From Thermoplasmata archaeon (GTDB lineage: Archaea > Thermoplasmatota > UBA186 > UBA287), in the NCBI GenBank assembly GCA_011620765.1, contig WOYO01000075.1, positions 9,793 to 43,844 on the forward strand: DNA of 34,052 bases. Reading direction: 5' to 3'. The notes beneath the pieces are model-generated. The model saw only the letters and a program-made list of their open reading frames with translations. It had not been told where the DNA came from and searched no databases. The position numbers and the translations under genes are program-made. Positions 16,149-24,419 of the stretch are shown one piece after another (position 1 is the stretch's first letter; every line of letters starts with the position of its first letter).

Positions 16149-16157
16149 CTTAAAGAC
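16149..16157 (+). promoter_or_regulatory. TATA-like element for the SCP2-domain gene
   Basis: The sequence cttaaagac lies about 27 nt before ATG 16180. The match is moderate. Confidence 0.35.
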
Positions 16158-16179
16158 CTATGAATTTCTATAGGGATAC

Positions 16180-16515
16180 ATGGCATCAAAAGAAGAGATA
16201 GAAGGGGGGCTGAAAAAGATAGCGGGAAAACTAGAGGACCCGAAGTTGAAAGAGAGGTTCATGAAGTTCAACAAAACAATGCAGTTCAACTTCTCTGACG
16301 TTGACCTGAAATATTGGTTAAGATTTGAGAACGGAGAGGTCAAAGAGATGGAAGAGGGATCTCTGGAAAATCCTGATGTTTCCGTGGAATTTGACAGTGA
16401 TACTTTCATAAAAGTTCTCAACAAAGAAACAAACCCTGTAGCTGCTTACAGCGCAGGAAAGATACGTGTAAAGGGAGAGATGAGCGATCTGCTCAAATTG
16501 CAGAAGCTGCTATAA
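16180..16515 (+). CDS. SCP2 sterol-binding domain-like protein
   Basis: The 111-residue protein looks like a single SCP2 domain. It has an N-terminal helix, strands around FNFSDVDLKYWLRFENGEV, the PDVSVEFDSDTFIKVLNKE segment, then AYSAGKIRVKGEMSDLLKL, the characteristic G-K-I-x-(V/I)-x-G-(D/E)-M motif with its terminal helix. SCP2 domains bind lipids or acyl chains in a hydrophobic tunnel; archaeal copies are of unknown function. It stands alone between two divergent or convergent gene groups, so context adds nothing. Confidence 0.8.
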   Translation: MASKEEIEGGLKKIAGKLEDPKLKERFMKFNKTMQFNFSDVDLKYWLRFENGEVKEMEEGSLENPDVSVEFDSDTFIKVLNKETNPVAAYSAGKIRVKGEMSDLLKLQKLL

Positions 16516-16549
16516 AAGCATACTCCAAACCTCTTTCTTACCTGCAGGG

Positions 16550-17467
16550 CTATTGCTGGCGCTCAATCGCAAATGAGGTTATCCTTGCTACGAAATCTCT
16601 GTAAGAGATGCCCGCGGCCTTTAGCGCTCTTGCAAAGCCTGAGTCTTTAGGGCTTATGCAGGGATTGGGATTGGCATCTATAACATAAGCCTCTTCGTTA
16701 ACCCTGAGATCTATTCTCCCATAATCCCTTATTCCAAGAGCGCTGTAAGCTTTCAGCGCTTCCCTTTTTATCATCTCTTCCAGCTCTTTATCAAGGATCG
16801 CAGGGCACACTGGTTCTGTTTTTTTATAGCTCTCGCTACCCTCTAACCATTTTGCATCATATGTCAATATTTTATAGGGAGGCTTGAAGAGGATCTCTGA
16901 AAGAGCTATTATCCTGTCGCCAAGGATAGCAGCGCTTATCTCCCTTCCATCTATGTACTCCTCGCATATAGCTTCCTGCTTGTACACTTTCTTTATTTGC
17001 TCTATGACTTTTTCCAGCTCCTCGGAGTTATGAACTATAGAGGAATCATTTATGCCTATGCTTCCATGTTCTTTAGCAGGCTTTACTATCGCAGGGAAAA
17101 TAACTTCTCCAGGCTCCCAGAGCTCTGGCACCCTGAGATCTTTTGTTTTCAGCGCTCTTTTAGTTTCTATCTTGTTGTTGCAGAGCTTTATCACCTCACT
17201 TGTTGAGCCAGTGTAGGGTATATCAAGCATCTCTGGCACTATATGCTCCTCCCCCTCATCACCTATGCCCTCAGCTAGATTGAATGCGACATCAAATGAA
17301 TTGATGTAAGAGAAATCCCAGGAGACCTTTATAGCTTCTGCTCTGTGGCCCAGGGCTTTTAACTCCCCAACCACAGTCATAGCTGTTTCATATGGCTCTT
17401 TCTGCGCTATATACTCTCTTTCATCCCTGAAATGCTCAGGCATGTTATATATAACAGCTACCCTCAT
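16550..17467 (-). CDS. ATP-grasp ligase, D-Ala-D-Ala ligase-like (second copy)
   Basis: The 305-residue protein has the ATP-grasp layout of the Ddl family, which joins two amino acids or short peptides through an acyl phosphate. Visible are the FNLAEGIGDEGEE N-terminal motif (57-69), the phosphate loop KEHGSIGIN near 134, EEYIDGREISA near 167, RIDLRV near 251 and the metal-binding DANPNP near 266. It is a full-length paralogue of the neighbouring 345-residue ligase, not a fragment. The start overlaps that gene's end by 23 nt. Archaea lack murein, so the substrate is not cell-wall D-Ala-D-Ala; the lysine aminomutase upstream suggests a beta-amino acid. Confidence 0.85.
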   Translation of the reverse strand: MRVAVIYNMPEHFRDEREYIAQKEPYETAMTVVGELKALGHRAEAIKVSWDFSYINSFDVAFNLAEGIGDEGEEHIVPEMLDIPYTGSTSEVIKLCNNKIETKRALKTKDLRVPELWEPGEVIFPAIVKPAKEHGSIGINDSSIVHNSEELEKVIEQIKKVYKQEAICEEYIDGREISAAILGDRIIALSEILFKPPYKILTYDAKWLEGSESYKKTEPVCPAILDKELEEMIKREALKAYSALGIRDYGRIDLRVNEEAYVIDANPNPCISPKDSGFARALKAAGISYRDFVARITSFAIERQQ

Positions 17468-18482
17468 ATCTCCTCATGGCTGCATCAATTACTGCCCATA
17501 TGATCTCATCATAGCTCATCCCGGCAGCATAGCATGCTTTTGGAAATCTAGAATTCTCTTCAGGATCTGGAGCTAAACCAGGGAGAGGATTTACATCTAT
17601 AACATTAGGCTCCCCTTTTTCATCAAGACGTACATCTATGCGGCACAGATCTCTGCACCTCAGGGCTCTGAAGGTCTTTATTGCAATATCCTCTAGCGCT
17701 TCCTTTAGCTCTGTGTCTATATGCGCTGGGCAGACAAGCTTATTCTCATCCAAATACCATTTTACCTCAAAGCAGTCAAACCTCTTTTCTTCTGGCAGTG
17801 AAGAGAAGTCAAGCTCTATTATTGGCAGAACTTCAGGCTTATTCCCCAGGAGAGCAACCGTGAACTCTCTTCCATCAAGGAACTCCTCAACAATGAGAGG
17901 CTCCTTTAATTTTTTGATTAACTCTCTGGAAAGCTCTCTCAGCTGATCCTCGCTCTTTACCAGAGATCTCTCACTTATCCCTATGCTCGACCCCTCAAGC
18001 AGTGGCTTGACGAATAGAGGATACCTGAGATCTCCTATCTCTTCTTCACCATTCCATAGCACCTGGAACCTCGGAGTTGGTATGCCATAGTAATGGAGGA
18101 TCTCCTTCGTTCTTGCTTTATCCAGTGCTATTGCCAGTGTTGATGAATCAGAGCCAGTGTAGGGTATACCGAGCATTTCGAGCATCATTGGCACCTGTGA
18201 TTCTCTTGCTCCTTTTCCTGTGCCCTCTGCTATATTGAATACTAGCACCGTTTTCTCTTTCTTTCTTTCCTTGAGCTCCTTCAGCTTCTGAAGGCAATTA
18301 ATATCTGCCTCTATGAGGGTTGTTTCAAAACCTTTTCGTTCTATCGCTCTTTTTATGGCGTATATTGTCTCTGGTTCGTCATACTCTGCGTCCTCCTCGC
18401 TTCTAGCTCCCTTAAGCTGGTTGAACACTATTGCTATGCAGATCCTGCTACGGGTTCCTGTAGGTAAATAATCTTCCTTCAT
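17445..18482 (-). CDS. ATP-grasp ligase, D-Ala-D-Ala ligase-like (first copy)
   Basis: The 345-residue protein carries Ddl-type motifs: VFNIAEGTGKGARESQVP near 79, PYTGSD near 106, the glycine loop EGSSIGIS near 163, EEFLDGREFTVALLG near 198, RIDVRL near 278 and DVNPLPG near 293, matching the Ddl EVNTLPG metal site. ATG 18482 lies inside the end of kamA (35-nt overlap in another frame), adding about 13 residues before the first strand; no better start is visible. Two ligases in tandem suggest sequential additions, or a heteromeric enzyme, acting on the aminomutase product. This is inference; no substrate residue can be read. Confidence 0.85.
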   Translation of the reverse strand: MKEDYLPTGTRSRICIAIVFNQLKGARSEEDAEYDEPETIYAIKRAIERKGFETTLIEADINCLQKLKELKERKKEKTVLVFNIAEGTGKGARESQVPMMLEMLGIPYTGSDSSTLAIALDKARTKEILHYYGIPTPRFQVLWNGEEEIGDLRYPLFVKPLLEGSSIGISERSLVKSEDQLRELSRELIKKLKEPLIVEEFLDGREFTVALLGNKPEVLPIIELDFSSLPEEKRFDCFEVKWYLDENKLVCPAHIDTELKEALEDIAIKTFRALRCRDLCRIDVRLDEKGEPNVIDVNPLPGLAPDPEENSRFPKACYAAGMSYDEIIWAVIDAAMRRYEGSCYI

Positions 18483-19506
18483 AGTTCTTCAGCACTATCT
18501 TTTCCTCATCCAGTTCCTGCATGTAGTCCGGCAGTATGGGCACCTTGCCCCCGCCACCAGGAGTATCTATGACCAGGTGAGGAATGCATAAGCCAGTTGT
18601 GTATCCCTGTATCTTTCTGAATATTTCAAGAGCCTCCTGCACAGTTGTGCGGAAGTGCTCAACACCCTGAGAGGGATCGCACAGGTAGAGATAGTAAGGC
18701 TTCACCCTGTTCTTCAGAAGCTTCTGGAACAGCTCCTTTAGCGTTTCAGCATTATCATTGACTCCGCGCAGGAGAACAGTCTGACTGCCAAGGGGTATGC
18801 CTGCATCAGCCAGTATGGCTAGAGCTCTGGAGCACTCTTCATCTATTTCCCGGGGGTGCTCGAAGTGGATGTTTATGTATACTGGATGATATTTTTTGAG
18901 CATGCTCGCTAGCTTGGGGGTTATTCTTGCAGGGTTTGATACAGGCATCCTCGTTCCTATCCTTATTATCTCAACATGCTCTATAGCCCTTAACTCCGAT
19001 AGTATATGCTCGAGCTCACTGTCTGTGCGCATCAAAGGATCCCCACCTGAGAGAAGGACGTCCCTCACCTCTCTGTGCTCTCTTATGTATTCTATTCCTC
19101 TCTCTATCTCGCTCATCGGGATCTCATCTATCCTGCCGACCTTTCTTTTCCTTGTGCAGAATCTGCAGTACATAGCACACTTCGAGCTCACGAGCAAGAG
19201 AACCCTATCAGGGTAGCGGTGCACAAGGCAGGAGGTCTTTGAATCTCTCTCCTCCATAAGAGGGTCCTCTCTATTTGAGTCGTGCAGCTCCTCTTTGCCG
19301 GGTATGCACTGTTTCCATATAGGGTCATCTTTTTCCTGTATGAGACCCAAAAAGTGTCTGGTTACCCTCATCGGGTAAACCTTCTTCACCGCTTCTATCT
19401 CTTTTAGATCCGCTCCCTTGGATGCTAAAAAAGCATCCAGAAAAGACCGCTTTGGTGGCGGCTGTTCAGAGTCGTCACCCTCCTCAGGCACCGATATGGC
19501 GCGCAT
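18448..19506 (-). CDS. kamA: Radical SAM lysine 2,3-aminomutase (KamA family)
   Basis: Lysine 2,3-aminomutase converts L-lysine to L-beta-lysine with a 4Fe-4S cluster, AdoMet and PLP. Cluster cysteines are in CAMYCRFC (C110, C114, C117 from ATG 19506), and the PLP lysine is K321 in PGGGGK. The two Asp residues that hold the substrate side-chain amino group in the clostridial enzyme (D293, D330) have exact equivalents at D277 (CDPSQG) and D314 (IDTPGGGG) with the same 37-residue spacing; glutamate 2,3-aminomutases change them. Lysine is therefore the best substrate guess. I chose ATG 19506; a TTG three codons earlier is possible. No AblB-type acetyltransferase follows; two ATP-grasp ligases do. 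Confidence 0.92.
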   Translation of the reverse strand: MRAISVPEEGDDSEQPPPKRSFLDAFLASKGADLKEIEAVKKVYPMRVTRHFLGLIQEKDDPIWKQCIPGKEELHDSNREDPLMEERDSKTSCLVHRYPDRVLLLVSSKCAMYCRFCTRKRKVGRIDEIPMSEIERGIEYIREHREVRDVLLSGGDPLMRTDSELEHILSELRAIEHVEIIRIGTRMPVSNPARITPKLASMLKKYHPVYINIHFEHPREIDEECSRALAILADAGIPLGSQTVLLRGVNDNAETLKELFQKLLKNRVKPYYLYLCDPSQGVEHFRTTVQEALEIFRKIQGYTTGLCIPHLVIDTPGGGGKVPILPDYMQELDEEKIVLKNYEGRLFTYRNP

Positions 19507-19532
19507 AGTTATCAAACGCTGTATATCCGTAG

Positions 19533-19543
19533 TTATATTTATT
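19533..19543 (-). promoter_or_regulatory. TATA box for kamA-ATP-grasp operon
   Basis: The minus strand reads aataaatataa. The predicted transcript start is near 19512, a few bases before ATG 19506. Confidence 0.6.
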
Positions 19544-19598
19544 CGTTTCTGTTTTGCTTAAAGTGTTATAAAGGAAGAAAAGCAGATCTAACAAAAAG

Positions 19599-19607
19599 TT
19601 ATATAAG
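19599..19607 (+). promoter_or_regulatory. TATA box for the DUF4097-type membrane protein
   Basis: The element ttatataag is centred 26 nt before ATG 19629, giving a leaderless message. It stands back to back with the kamA promoter. Confidence 0.6.
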
Positions 19608-19628
19608 AAGATATGCTGCTTAAAATGC

Positions 19629-21152
19629 ATGACAAGATCTTTAGCTGCAGTGCTGCTGATCCTTCAGGGTGTTGTAAACCTTTTGGCCTCTGTGGCCTTT
19701 CTTGTGATCCCGGGTATTATAGCAGGCTTTGTTGAGGGAATGCCGTCTTTTGTGCTTTCTTCTTTCTCCCTGTTCTCTGGTGCTTTCGTAGTTGTGGGGA
19801 TCCTTCAGATCCTGGCAGCTGCTGGAACTTCAACAGGTGCATCATGGTCGTGGGGTCTGGGTATTGGTGTATCAATTCTAGGGCTATTTAACGTTCCGAT
19901 AGGCACGATACTGGCTATAATCTGCCTTATTGTCCTCCTATCCTCCAGAGAAGAGTTTGATGTGGAAAATGAAGAAAATAAAGAGTGGCCTCTCATTCTT
20001 GGCACAATACTGGTTGTTGCAGGAACATTATGGGTGCTTGCAACTTACGTGAAAACTCCTTATGCATGGGCTATTGCCTTTGGTGTCATAGGCATAGCTC
20101 TTATGATCCTTGATAGAGCTCTGAAAACAGAGACAAAAGGACTTGAAATCCTGGGGGAGATCTCTCTGGGCATAGGAGTTTTTCTTTCACTGCTTGTTTC
20201 TAATATCCGTATTGAATTCTTGGCAGTGCCCATAATAGTGAGTGGTCTTCTCATAATCATTGCATACTACATCTCAAAAAGAAGCAGAGCGGTTGGGAGG
20301 ATCATTGCTGTGCTATGCATAGCTGCTGTGCTCGGCTCTGTTTGTTCTCCTCTCTATCAAACGAGCGTTGAGTGGGATGAGGACTGGATCTTTGGAAATG
20401 AGCGCATCATTTCAGAAATTTCAGAAATTTCAGAGATCTCAGAAACGAAATATCTTGAGCCCAAGGAGAGGGTGAGCATAAACAATGTAAACGGAGGTAT
20501 AACCATAAAAGGATGGGACGAAAACAGGATTAAGCTTGATTACACTAAGCGAGCCTCCAGCGAGCCTCTCCTGGATTATATGGAGATAGACATCATAGAA
20601 AGCGCTGATGAGCTTGTTGTAGTGACAACAGAACGCCCCAGAGAGTCGGGCTGGATATACGTAGAATACAGGATTATGGTGCCAAGGAGCACCTCAGAAG
20701 TCATTCTGAAGTCGAGCAATGGGGGAATAACCGTAGAGGGGTTGAGTAGACTTCGAATGCTGGAAGCAGAGAGCACTAATAGCGGGATACATGTAAAAGA
20801 GGTTGATGGGGGGTATGCAAAGCTTCATACCACAAACGGAGGGATCAAAGTAGGAGCTTCAGGATTTCAGAATCTAAGCGCTGATACAACAAATAGCGGT
20901 TTGGAGGTTGACCTGAAAAGGATAGGAAATATAACACTTGAAACGACGAATGGGGGTGTTAGCATAAGCTCTCCAGATTACAGCAACGTCGTTATTCATG
21001 CAGCGACTTCCAACGGAGGAATAGAGCTCGATGATGACATATCTATTGTTATAGATGAGATCTCAAAGGGTAAGCTGATAGCGCATGCTGGATCCCCAAC
21101 CTACAGAATTGATATAAAAACGACCAATGGCGGTATAGATATAGAGTCTTGA
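19629..21152 (+). CDS. Multi-spanning membrane protein with C-terminal DUF4097-like repeat domain
   Basis: The 507-residue protein has an N-terminal membrane part of about eight hydrophobic segments (residues 5-245) and a C-terminal domain rich in repeated NGGI/NSGI turns (SNGGITVEG, TTNGGIKV, TTNSGLEV, TTNGGVSIS, SNGGIEL, TTNGGIDIES). The repeats occur about every 20-25 residues, as in DUF4097 right-handed beta-helix domains, often called putative adhesins. A linker built from a tandem ISE unit (about residues 261-271) joins the parts, encoded by 9-nt repeats at 20409-20443. The domain may sense or bind at the cell surface, but its orientation cannot be fixed from sequence. The gene is monocistronic. 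Confidence 0.8.
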   Translation: MTRSLAAVLLILQGVVNLLASVAFLVIPGIIAGFVEGMPSFVLSSFSLFSGAFVVVGILQILAAAGTSTGASWSWGLGIGVSILGLFNVPIGTILAIICLIVLLSSREEFDVENEENKEWPLILGTILVVAGTLWVLATYVKTPYAWAIAFGVIGIALMILDRALKTETKGLEILGEISLGIGVFLSLLVSNIRIEFLAVPIIVSGLLIIIAYYISKRSRAVGRIIAVLCIAAVLGSVCSPLYQTSVEWDEDWIFGNERIISEISEISEISETKYLEPKERVSINNVNGGITIKGWDENRIKLDYTKRASSEPLLDYMEIDIIESADELVVVTTERPRESGWIYVEYRIMVPRSTSEVILKSSNGGITVEGLSRLRMLEAESTNSGIHVKEVDGGYAKLHTTNGGIKVGASGFQNLSADTTNSGLEVDLKRIGNITLETTNGGVSISSPDYSNVVIHAATSNGGIELDDDISIVIDEISKGKLIAHAGSPTYRIDIKTTNGGIDIES

Positions 21153-21179
21153 GGAGATAGTGAGATGTGGACGCTTTGT

Positions 21180-21869
21180 TCACAGCGCTTCTGGTTTTTC
21201 AAGCAAGCTTTTTACTTCATTTAAAAACTCAGCCGGAGTGCTCGCCAGCACCGCAAAGTGGTCCCAGACCATTGTGAGGTTCATTATCTCTCTCGTTTCT
21301 ATCCTGCCCTCAACCACCCACGGCTTTTCTATAATAGAACACACAATGAGCGAGCTAACAGCATCGCCAGTAAGCAGAGCTGAGGCATTATCTATAATGC
21401 CTAAAGTGCCCACATTTGATATCACAAAAAAGGGCTCTAAGGGAAAGAGCTGTGCCTTCGGCTCTTTCTTTGCCTCTTTTACCCTTTCATTTAACTCTTC
21501 TGCGAACTTAACAATGCTCTTTTTATCAGCGCCATCTATCCACACGCCGTTTGAAAAGTCTCCCACCTGCACGGGAAGGAATATCTTTATGCTCTTTGGT
21601 AGATACACCCGATCAATTCTCTCCAACCATCTCCCTGCCAGTATAAGGTGATGCTCCAGTGCTATCGCTGATGCTCTGACAACCATGGCTGTTATCGTTA
21701 TCTTTTTTTCCTTTTTTGCGAACTTTATCGCTTCAGTCATATCAACGGGCACTGTTAGAGAGCATGAGTAGCTCCTCTCGCAATGTAACAGCTGCCGCAG
21801 GGAGAGCATGAAATCATCAAGCTGGTAGTATGCTCTTCCCTTTTCATCAGTATCGTATATCCTCTGCAT
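21180..21869 (-). CDS. E2-type acyltransferase domain protein lacking the catalytic motif
   Basis: The 229-residue protein resembles the catalytic domain of 2-oxoacid dehydrogenase E2 subunits (CAT-like fold). It has a FFVISNVGTLGIIDNASALL segment like the E2 FTISNLG region and ends with AEFLNEVKSLLEKP. It lacks lipoyl and E1/E3-binding domains. The E2 active-site signature DHRxxDG is DHFAVLA here (near residue 205): the His remains but the DG is lost. No E1 or E3 gene is near. It may be a non-catalytic or repurposed acyl-binding protein; similar stand-alone proteins occur in other archaea. ATG 21869 fits a TATA-like gatatacta at 21888-21896. Confidence 0.75.
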   Translation of the reverse strand: MQRIYDTDEKGRAYYQLDDFMLSLRQLLHCERSYSCSLTVPVDMTEAIKFAKKEKKITITAMVVRASAIALEHHLILAGRWLERIDRVYLPKSIKIFLPVQVGDFSNGVWIDGADKKSIVKFAEELNERVKEAKKEPKAQLFPLEPFFVISNVGTLGIIDNASALLTGDAVSSLIVCSIIEKPWVVEGRIETREIMNLTMVWDHFAVLASTPAEFLNEVKSLLEKPEAL

Positions 21870-22182
21870 GGTTGTTATGGTGAAGTTAGTATATCTCTCT
21901 AACTATTAAGGATCTGATAGTTTATTTCTTCTATATCTATATATGATGCAATGCCAGAATGTGATGCGCCTATGTTCGTGCAGGAGCTCTTTCATAGCGC
22001 AGATCGTAAGAGACAAGTTCATCGGACAACTTTATCCCGGGGCCCTAGGAAGAGTATGACATCAAAAGTGAGAGGTTAGTGGCAAGCGCTGCGTCTTTTG
22101 ACGTGCTCTCTTGTTATTTTATATATTTTTCTCCGTTTTAAAAGTAAATCCTATATATGCGTAATGCAGTTATGGCAGTGTT
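21870..22182. other. Divergent intergenic region before the Rnf operon
   Basis: These 313 bases separate the minus-strand E2-like gene from rnfC. They hold a TATA-like element for each side. The middle (about 21940-22080) has short open frames of under 45 codons, such as one from 21943, with no ribosome-binding site or recognisable product. I see no tRNA, riboswitch or repeat here. Confidence 0.5.
22151..22158 (+). promoter_or_regulatory. TATA box for the Rnf operon
   Basis: The octamer ctatatat is centred about 28 nt before ATG 22183, indicating a leaderless start for rnfC. No further strong promoter is visible up to 27556, so the six genes are likely one transcript. Confidence 0.6.
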
Positions 22183-23442
22183 ATGCGCGGGGTTCATGTT
22201 CAACACAATAAATTAAATGAGGCTCTAGCGAGGCCGGCTCTACCACAGCGTGTGATCATTCCACTACATCAGCACACGGGTGCTCCGGCGGAGGCTGTTG
22301 TTCAGAAAGGGGATGAAGTTAAAGCAGGACAGCTTATAGGGCAGGCAAAGGGCTATGTATCAGCGAACATACATGCCAGCATCTGTGGCACTGTAAAGGA
22401 CATAAAGGAATTTTATATACCGACAGGGATAAAGACTAAGTGCGTCGTTATAGAGAGTAATGGAAAAGAAGAAAAGTCGTTCATGGATTCTCTGCCTGAG
22501 AGCGCAGCAAGAGAAGAGCTGCTCGCAAGGATAAAGGATGCGGGCATCGTTGGCATGGGTGGTGCTCAATTTCCAACACATGTGAAGCTGGATGCAAAGA
22601 AGCCAATTGATACACTGATAATAAATGGTTCTGAATGCGAACCTTTCGTTACCAGCGACGATAGACTTATGATAGAGCATATAGACGAAGTCATACAGGG
22701 TGCAAGGATAGCAATGAAGATCCTCGGGGTAAAGAAGGCGATATTTGCGATAGAGAACAATAAGAAAGAGGCTATAGAAAAGGTAAAGCAGGGCGATATC
22801 GAGGTTAGAGTTTTGCGCTCGGTATATCCTCAAGGTGCTGAAAAAACCCTTATTTATAATGTGCTGAAGAGAGTTGTGCCTATGGGCGGTCTGCCTCTTG
22901 ATGTAGGGGTCGTCGTTCATAATGTGGCCACGCTCAAAGCCATAAGGGATGCCTGCTATGAAGGAAAGCCTCTGATAGAGCGGGTTGTTACAGTCACAGG
23001 ATCTGTAAAGGAGCCGAAAAACCTCGTCGTTCCGATAGGCACAGAATTTTCTTATCTCATAGATAACTGTGGAGGCGTGAGCGAAGAGCTTGCTAAAGTG
23101 ATAAATGGCGGTCCCATGATGGGGATAGCACAGCCTTCTCTGGATGTGCCTGTTATAAAGGGGACAAATTGTGTTTTAGCTATGGGCAAAAGCATGGTAA
23201 AGAGGTATGAGGAGAAAGATTGTATACGGTGTTCAAAATGCGTCTCCGTTTGCCCCCAGAACCTTTTGCCAACAACGATAGCACTTTATGCTAAGAATAA
23301 AAAATATGATGAATGTGAGCGTTTAAGCGTGATGAATTGCGTTGAGTGCGGTTGCTGCTCTTACGTTTGTCCTGCCAGGATACCTATAGTTCAATATGCG
23401 AAGCTGGCTAAAGCCGAAGTAATAGCAAAGGGGAGGAGATAA
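22183..23442 (+). CDS. rnfC: Rnf complex subunit RnfC
   Basis: RnfC is a peripheral cytoplasmic subunit of the ion-pumping Rnf complex; in bacteria it binds FMN and NADH and carries two 4Fe-4S clusters. The 419-residue protein has an N-terminal barrel-sandwich segment (KGDEVKAGQLIGQAKGYVSA), the MGGAQFPTHVKL and INGSECEPF flavoprotein motifs, and two cluster motifs, CIRCSKCVSVCP (from 347) and CVECGCCSYVCP (from 386). The electron partner in archaea need not be NADH; in Methanosarcina the acceptor side differs. Its TAATG junction overlaps rnfD by one base, with a ggaggag site before it. Confidence 0.95.
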   Translation: MRGVHVQHNKLNEALARPALPQRVIIPLHQHTGAPAEAVVQKGDEVKAGQLIGQAKGYVSANIHASICGTVKDIKEFYIPTGIKTKCVVIESNGKEEKSFMDSLPESAAREELLARIKDAGIVGMGGAQFPTHVKLDAKKPIDTLIINGSECEPFVTSDDRLMIEHIDEVIQGARIAMKILGVKKAIFAIENNKKEAIEKVKQGDIEVRVLRSVYPQGAEKTLIYNVLKRVVPMGGLPLDVGVVVHNVATLKAIRDACYEGKPLIERVVTVTGSVKEPKNLVVPIGTEFSYLIDNCGGVSEELAKVINGGPMMGIAQPSLDVPVIKGTNCVLAMGKSMVKRYEEKDCIRCSKCVSVCPQNLLPTTIALYAKNKKYDECERLSVMNCVECGCCSYVCPARIPIVQYAKLAKAEVIAKGRR

Positions 23443-24419
23443 TGGAAGTAAATGTAAGCCCTCACATCAGGAGCGATTGGGATGTAAGGAAGATAATGTT
23501 ATGCGTTGTTTTGGCGCTTATCCCGAGCGCAATAGCGGGTGTTTACTATTTTGGCTATTATGCGCTTATGATAATCGTGCTGAGCATTTTAAGCGCCCAG
23601 ATAACAGAGCTCATAGGTTTTAAGCTTATGGGTAAGCCTGTAGAGTTTGATGGTAGCGCTATTGTCACAGGACTCATACTTGCGCTCATCCTCCCACCCT
23701 CAGTTCCTCTGTGGATCCCTGTTGTTGGCTCTGCCTTTGCCATAGCATTTTTCAAGCTTCTCTTCGGCGGGCTTGGAAAGAACATATTTAATCCAGCCGC
23801 TGGTGGCAGAGTTTTCCTTCTGCTCTCCTTTGGTGCTGTAATGACGTCTTTCCCTGCTCCGCGTGGGCAGAGCGCAGCAGCATCTACAGCAGCATCTACA
23901 GCAGCTACCACGGCAGCCACTACCGCGGCCACCACAGCAGCAAGCCCCTTAGCCTCTAGCGCTGCATATAGCTACATGGATCTTTTCCTTGGTAGGATAC
24001 CGGGAAGCCTTGGTGAAACGTGCAAGCTTGCAATACTGATAGGAGGCATTATCCTTATAGCTTTAGGTTTAATAGACTACATGGTGCCTCTTGTTTATGC
24101 ACTTACATGCATTATAATATCTTTTGCTGCTGGGGCAGATCCCCTATACCATCTGCTCTCTGGGGGTTTGCTCTTTGCTGCCTTCTTTATGGCTACGGAT
24201 TATGTGACAACGCCAATAACCAGAGAAGGGAGGATAGTGTTCGCTATAGGTTTGGGCATTCTCACGATGGCCACAAGGCTTTTAACAGGAGTTGAGAGCA
24301 TATCCTATATGATTCTGTTCATGAACGGTCTTGTGCCCATAATAGATCGCTTCATCATTCCGAGATCTTTTGGGGAACCGAAAAAAGTAAAGGTAGGAGG
24401 AAAGAAAAATGAGCAATGA
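23442..24419 (+). CDS. rnfD: Rnf complex membrane subunit RnfD with Ala/Thr-rich insert
   Basis: RnfD is an integral membrane subunit related to NqrB and carries FMN in many bacteria. The 325-residue protein has about eight to nine membrane helices; GKNIFNPAAGGRVF and ATDYVTTP are family hallmarks. Between helices at residues 143-178 lies a low-complexity tract of Ala, Thr and Ser. In typical RnfD this loop contains the flavinylation motif (S/T)GATPLA; here the nearest match is TAASPLA with no Asp or GAT, so covalent FMN attachment is doubtful. The tract is encoded by imperfect 12-nt repeats. It overlaps rnfE by 11 nt. Confidence 0.92.
   Translation: MEVNVSPHIRSDWDVRKIMLCVVLALIPSAIAGVYYFGYYALMIIVLSILSAQITELIGFKLMGKPVEFDGSAIVTGLILALILPPSVPLWIPVVGSAFAIAFFKLLFGGLGKNIFNPAAGGRVFLLLSFGAVMTSFPAPRGQSAAASTAASTAATTAATTAATTAASPLASSAAYSYMDLFLGRIPGSLGETCKLAILIGGIILIALGLIDYMVPLVYALTCIIISFAAGADPLYHLLSGGLLFAAFFMATDYVTTPITREGRIVFAIGLGILTMATRLLTGVESISYMILFMNGLVPIIDRFIIPRSFGEPKKVKVGGKKNEQ
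23869..23945 (+). repeat. Imperfect tandem repeat encoding the RnfD Ala/Thr tract
   Basis: Units of about 12 nt around acagcagcatct, then accacggcagcc-like variants, repeat in frame. They encode Ala-Ala-Ser/Thr-Thr steps. The unit length is a multiple of three, so copy changes keep the frame and only alter loop length. Confidence 0.75.

Noticed and set aside
20409-20443. Short tandem repeat as a possible CRISPR or regulatory array
   Set aside because: It is an in-frame 9-nt repeat encoding an Ile-Ser-Glu linker in the DUF4097-type protein; no spacers are present. No CRISPR array or cas gene was seen in the window.
21943-22059. Short open frame in the intergenic region before rnfC
   Set aside because: Cys/Arg-rich chance-like product of about 38 residues with no ribosome-binding site; another frame is equally open.
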